Part shown: positions 62,472-64,000 of the stretch, one piece after another | Layout: the number at the start of each line of letters is the position of its first letter | Numbering within the stretch: position 1 is the first letter of the stretch | NCBI RefSeq assembly: GCF_024054035.1 | Contig: NZ_JAMXQU010000001.1 | Coordinates: 186,001 to 250,000, forward strand | Source of the DNA: Asaia lannensis NBRC 102526 | GTDB lineage: Bacteria > Pseudomonadota > Alphaproteobacteria > Acetobacterales > Acetobacteraceae | DNA length: 64,000 nt | Direction of reading: 5' to 3' | The notes under the pieces: model-generated | Databases searched by the model: none | What the model saw: only the letters and a program-made list of their open reading frames with translations | What the model was told of the DNA's origin: nothing | Program-made: the position numbers and the translations under genes

Positions 62472-64000
62472 TCACAGGGGGAGTATGACGCTTGCGCGCA
62501 GGCCGCCTTCGGGGCGGTTGGCCAGCGTCACATCGCCGCCCTGACCGCGTACGGTCGAACGGGCAATGGCGAGACCCAGGCCTGTTCCCCCCGTTTCGCG
62601 GTTGCGACTGGTCTCGGCGCGAACGAAGGGTTCGAACATGCGTTCGAGGTCTTCCTGCGGCAGGCCGGGGCCGCTGTCATCGATGCGAATGCAGATAGTC
62701 TTTTCCTGACCCGGCGCACGGGTAAAGGCCACGCTGATCGAGACGGAGCCACCGTATTTGAGCGCATTCATGACGAGATTGGTAAGAGCACGTTTGAGAG
62801 AGAGAGAGCGTGCCTTGATCCTGATTGCAGCTTCGGGCTCTTCATAACTGATCTGATCGGCCAGATCGGGGCGTGCCTCAGCCGCCTCGTCGGCGATGGT
62901 TTGCAGCAATGCGCCCAGATCGAGCGTCGTCATGGGCTCCTGTGCCGAGCTGTCCCGACCGAAAGCGAGGGTCGCGGCGACCATGCTTTCCATCTCATCG
63001 AGGTCGGCCAGAAACTTGTCGCGCAATTCGTCATCGTCGATGAACTCAGCGCGGAGTTTCAGACGGGTGATGGGCGTGCGCAGATCGTGGCCGATGGCGG
63101 TGAGCATGAGCGTGCGGTCTGTCACGAAACGTCTGATACGCGCCGCCATGGTGTTGAACGCCAGGGCTGCCTTGCGAATTTCCGTAGGGCCCGATTCGGG
63201 CAGGGGTTGCGCATTGACGTCACGCCCCAGCGCCGTTGCGGCGTTGGCGAGTGTGGCCACGGGGGCGATCAGGCGGTGAGACCCCCAGAGAATGAGCCCG
63301 CCCCCGCAAATCGTCATGAGTGCGAATGAAATCATGAACGTGGGCGAACCGAACGGATTGGGCGGTCGCACCGTGTAGCTGATATCCAGCCAGCGATGAT
63401 CGTCCGGCATCTGGAGCGACATTGCATAATGACGTGTGCCGGGCTTGTGACCGATAATCATGCGCTGGGGGCGCAGGCGTGGCGGCAGCATGCCCATACC
63501 GGCAAGAACCGGAGGCATGAAGGCCGCCATGCGATGTTCCTCACCCGGAGGGGCATCGAAGCCACCGGAAGGCGGTGGGCCGTTCGCGAATGGAAAAGGG
63601 GGACGACCTTCACCGCCGCCCATTTCGCCGGGAGGCAAAAAGCCACCTTCTTCCTGCATGCCGGGGGGAGGGCCGCCGCGCATCATGGGATTGAGGCCGA
63701 GTGGTATGGGGATGAAAGCGCCCGGCAGATGGGTGTCGGGCTTGCTGTCGAGAACGATCCTGAAGTTCGAGGGCGTTTCGATGGCAGCAAGACCCGCCTC
63801 ACGATCGGCAGGCGGGAGTTCGACCAGCGTGTGATAGATCGAAAAGGCGTGATGCTCGTTTTCGTGCATTTCGGCACGGTCGGCAATGTTCAGGTGATCG
63901 AGGGCATGAATGGTCAGACCGGCAGCCTGAACCACGCACAGCCCGGCAATCAGCAGCAGATTGGTGCGCGCCCGAAGCGAGCGCGGCAGAAGGCGAATCA
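62472..64000 (-). CDS. Sensor histidine kinase (EnvZ-like), 5' end beyond the window
   Basis: At least 509 residues. The coding frame stays open to the window edge; a GTG at 63935 is internal to the first membrane helix (RTNLLLIAGLCVVQAAGL). The periplasmic part includes a Pro/Gly/Met-rich stretch (MMRGGPPPGMQEEG, then PPGEMGGGEGRPP). After a second membrane segment come a HAMP-like linker, the H-box MLTAIGHDLRTPITRLKLRA, N-box LTNLVMNALKYGG, and the G-boxes DDSGPGLPQEDLERMF and GTGLGLAIARSTV. The cognate response regulator is probably just outside the window. Confidence 0.9.
   Translation of the reverse strand, partial: IRLLPRSLRARTNLLLIAGLCVVQAAGLTIHALDHLNIADRAEMHENEHHAFSIYHTLVELPPADREAGLAAIETPSNFRIVLDSKPDTHLPGAFIPIPLGLNPMMRGGPPPGMQEEGGFLPPGEMGGGEGRPPFPFANGPPPSGGFDAPPGEEHRMAAFMPPVLAGMGMLPPRLRPQRMIIGHKPGTRHYAMSLQMPDDHRWLDISYTVRPPNPFGSPTFMISFALMTICGGGLILWGSHRLIAPVATLANAATALGRDVNAQPLPESGPTEIRKAALAFNTMAARIRRFVTDRTLMLTAIGHDLRTPITRLKLRAEFIDDDELRDKFLADLDEMESMVAATLAFGRDSSAQEPMTTLDLGALLQTIADEAAEARPDLADQISYEEPEAAIRIKARSLSLKRALTNLVMNALKYGGSVSISVAFTRAPGQEKTICIRIDDSGPGLPQEDLERMFEPFVRAETSRNRETGGTGLGLAIARSTVRGQGGDVTLANRPEGGLRASVILPL

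Overview
The window looks like a chromosomal segment of an alphaproteobacterium, most likely an acetic acid bacterium (Acetobacteraceae). The grounds are a GcrA cell-cycle regulator, an F1-only ATP synthase operon, addB-addA next to tsaE, a PqiABC lipid-transport operon, a bactofilin, and hopanoid genes for extended bacteriohopanepolyols (hpnM-hpnI-hpnJ-hpnK plus hpnH). The genus cannot be fixed from sequence alone. Coding density is high, base composition is GC-rich throughout, and no insertion sequence, integrase, prophage, CRISPR array or rRNA was seen.
1-13000: 3' end of lnt, an XRE regulator, a Tyr-phosphatase-like protein, a small lipoprotein and methyltransferase pair, a Trm112-like protein, a CnoX/YbbN chaperone-thioredoxin, tRNA-Gly(GCC), an outer-membrane barrel, an amino-acid permease, tRNA-Thr(CGT), pqiA-pqiB-pqiC, then nusG-secE-tRNA-Trp on the opposite strand and tRNA-Gly(TCC).
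13000-26500: exported cupin, atpHAGDC, queF, rnd, gcrA, a bactofilin, a PfkB-type (adenosine) kinase, typA/bipA and a small exported Ala/Lys/His-rich protein.
26500-41500: a decayed 3' fragment of a fatty-acid desaturase, alr-dadA, a ferredoxin-NADP reductase, ltaE with a TRIC-type channel, tsaE-addB-addA, an exported VOC protein coupled to a Gly-rich lipoprotein, and trxA.
41500-47700: hopanoid modification. HpnH is known to attach adenosine to diploptene, HpnI to add N-acetylglucosamine to bacteriohopanetetrol, HpnK to deacetylate it and HpnJ to contract the ring to a cyclitol ether. HpnM is an MlaC-like periplasmic carrier.
47700-64000: a CBS/CorC membrane protein, an uncharacterised permease/ATPase pair, a lytic transglycosylase, a uracil-DNA-glycosylase-like protein lacking half of its Fe-S cysteines, a TPR protein, ispE, a hypothetical protein, an SDR-fold protein lacking its catalytic residues, YqaA and YnfA membrane proteins, a metQ-metN-metI importer and the C-terminal bulk of a sensor histidine kinase.
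Most of the window is housekeeping. The less ordinary items are the degenerate UDG and SDR proteins, the coupled exported VOC/lipoprotein pair inside the addA-trxA interval, the orphan permease/ATPase pair, the desaturase relic, and a perfect 14-bp inverted repeat that begins inside the 3' end of tRNA-Gly(GCC).
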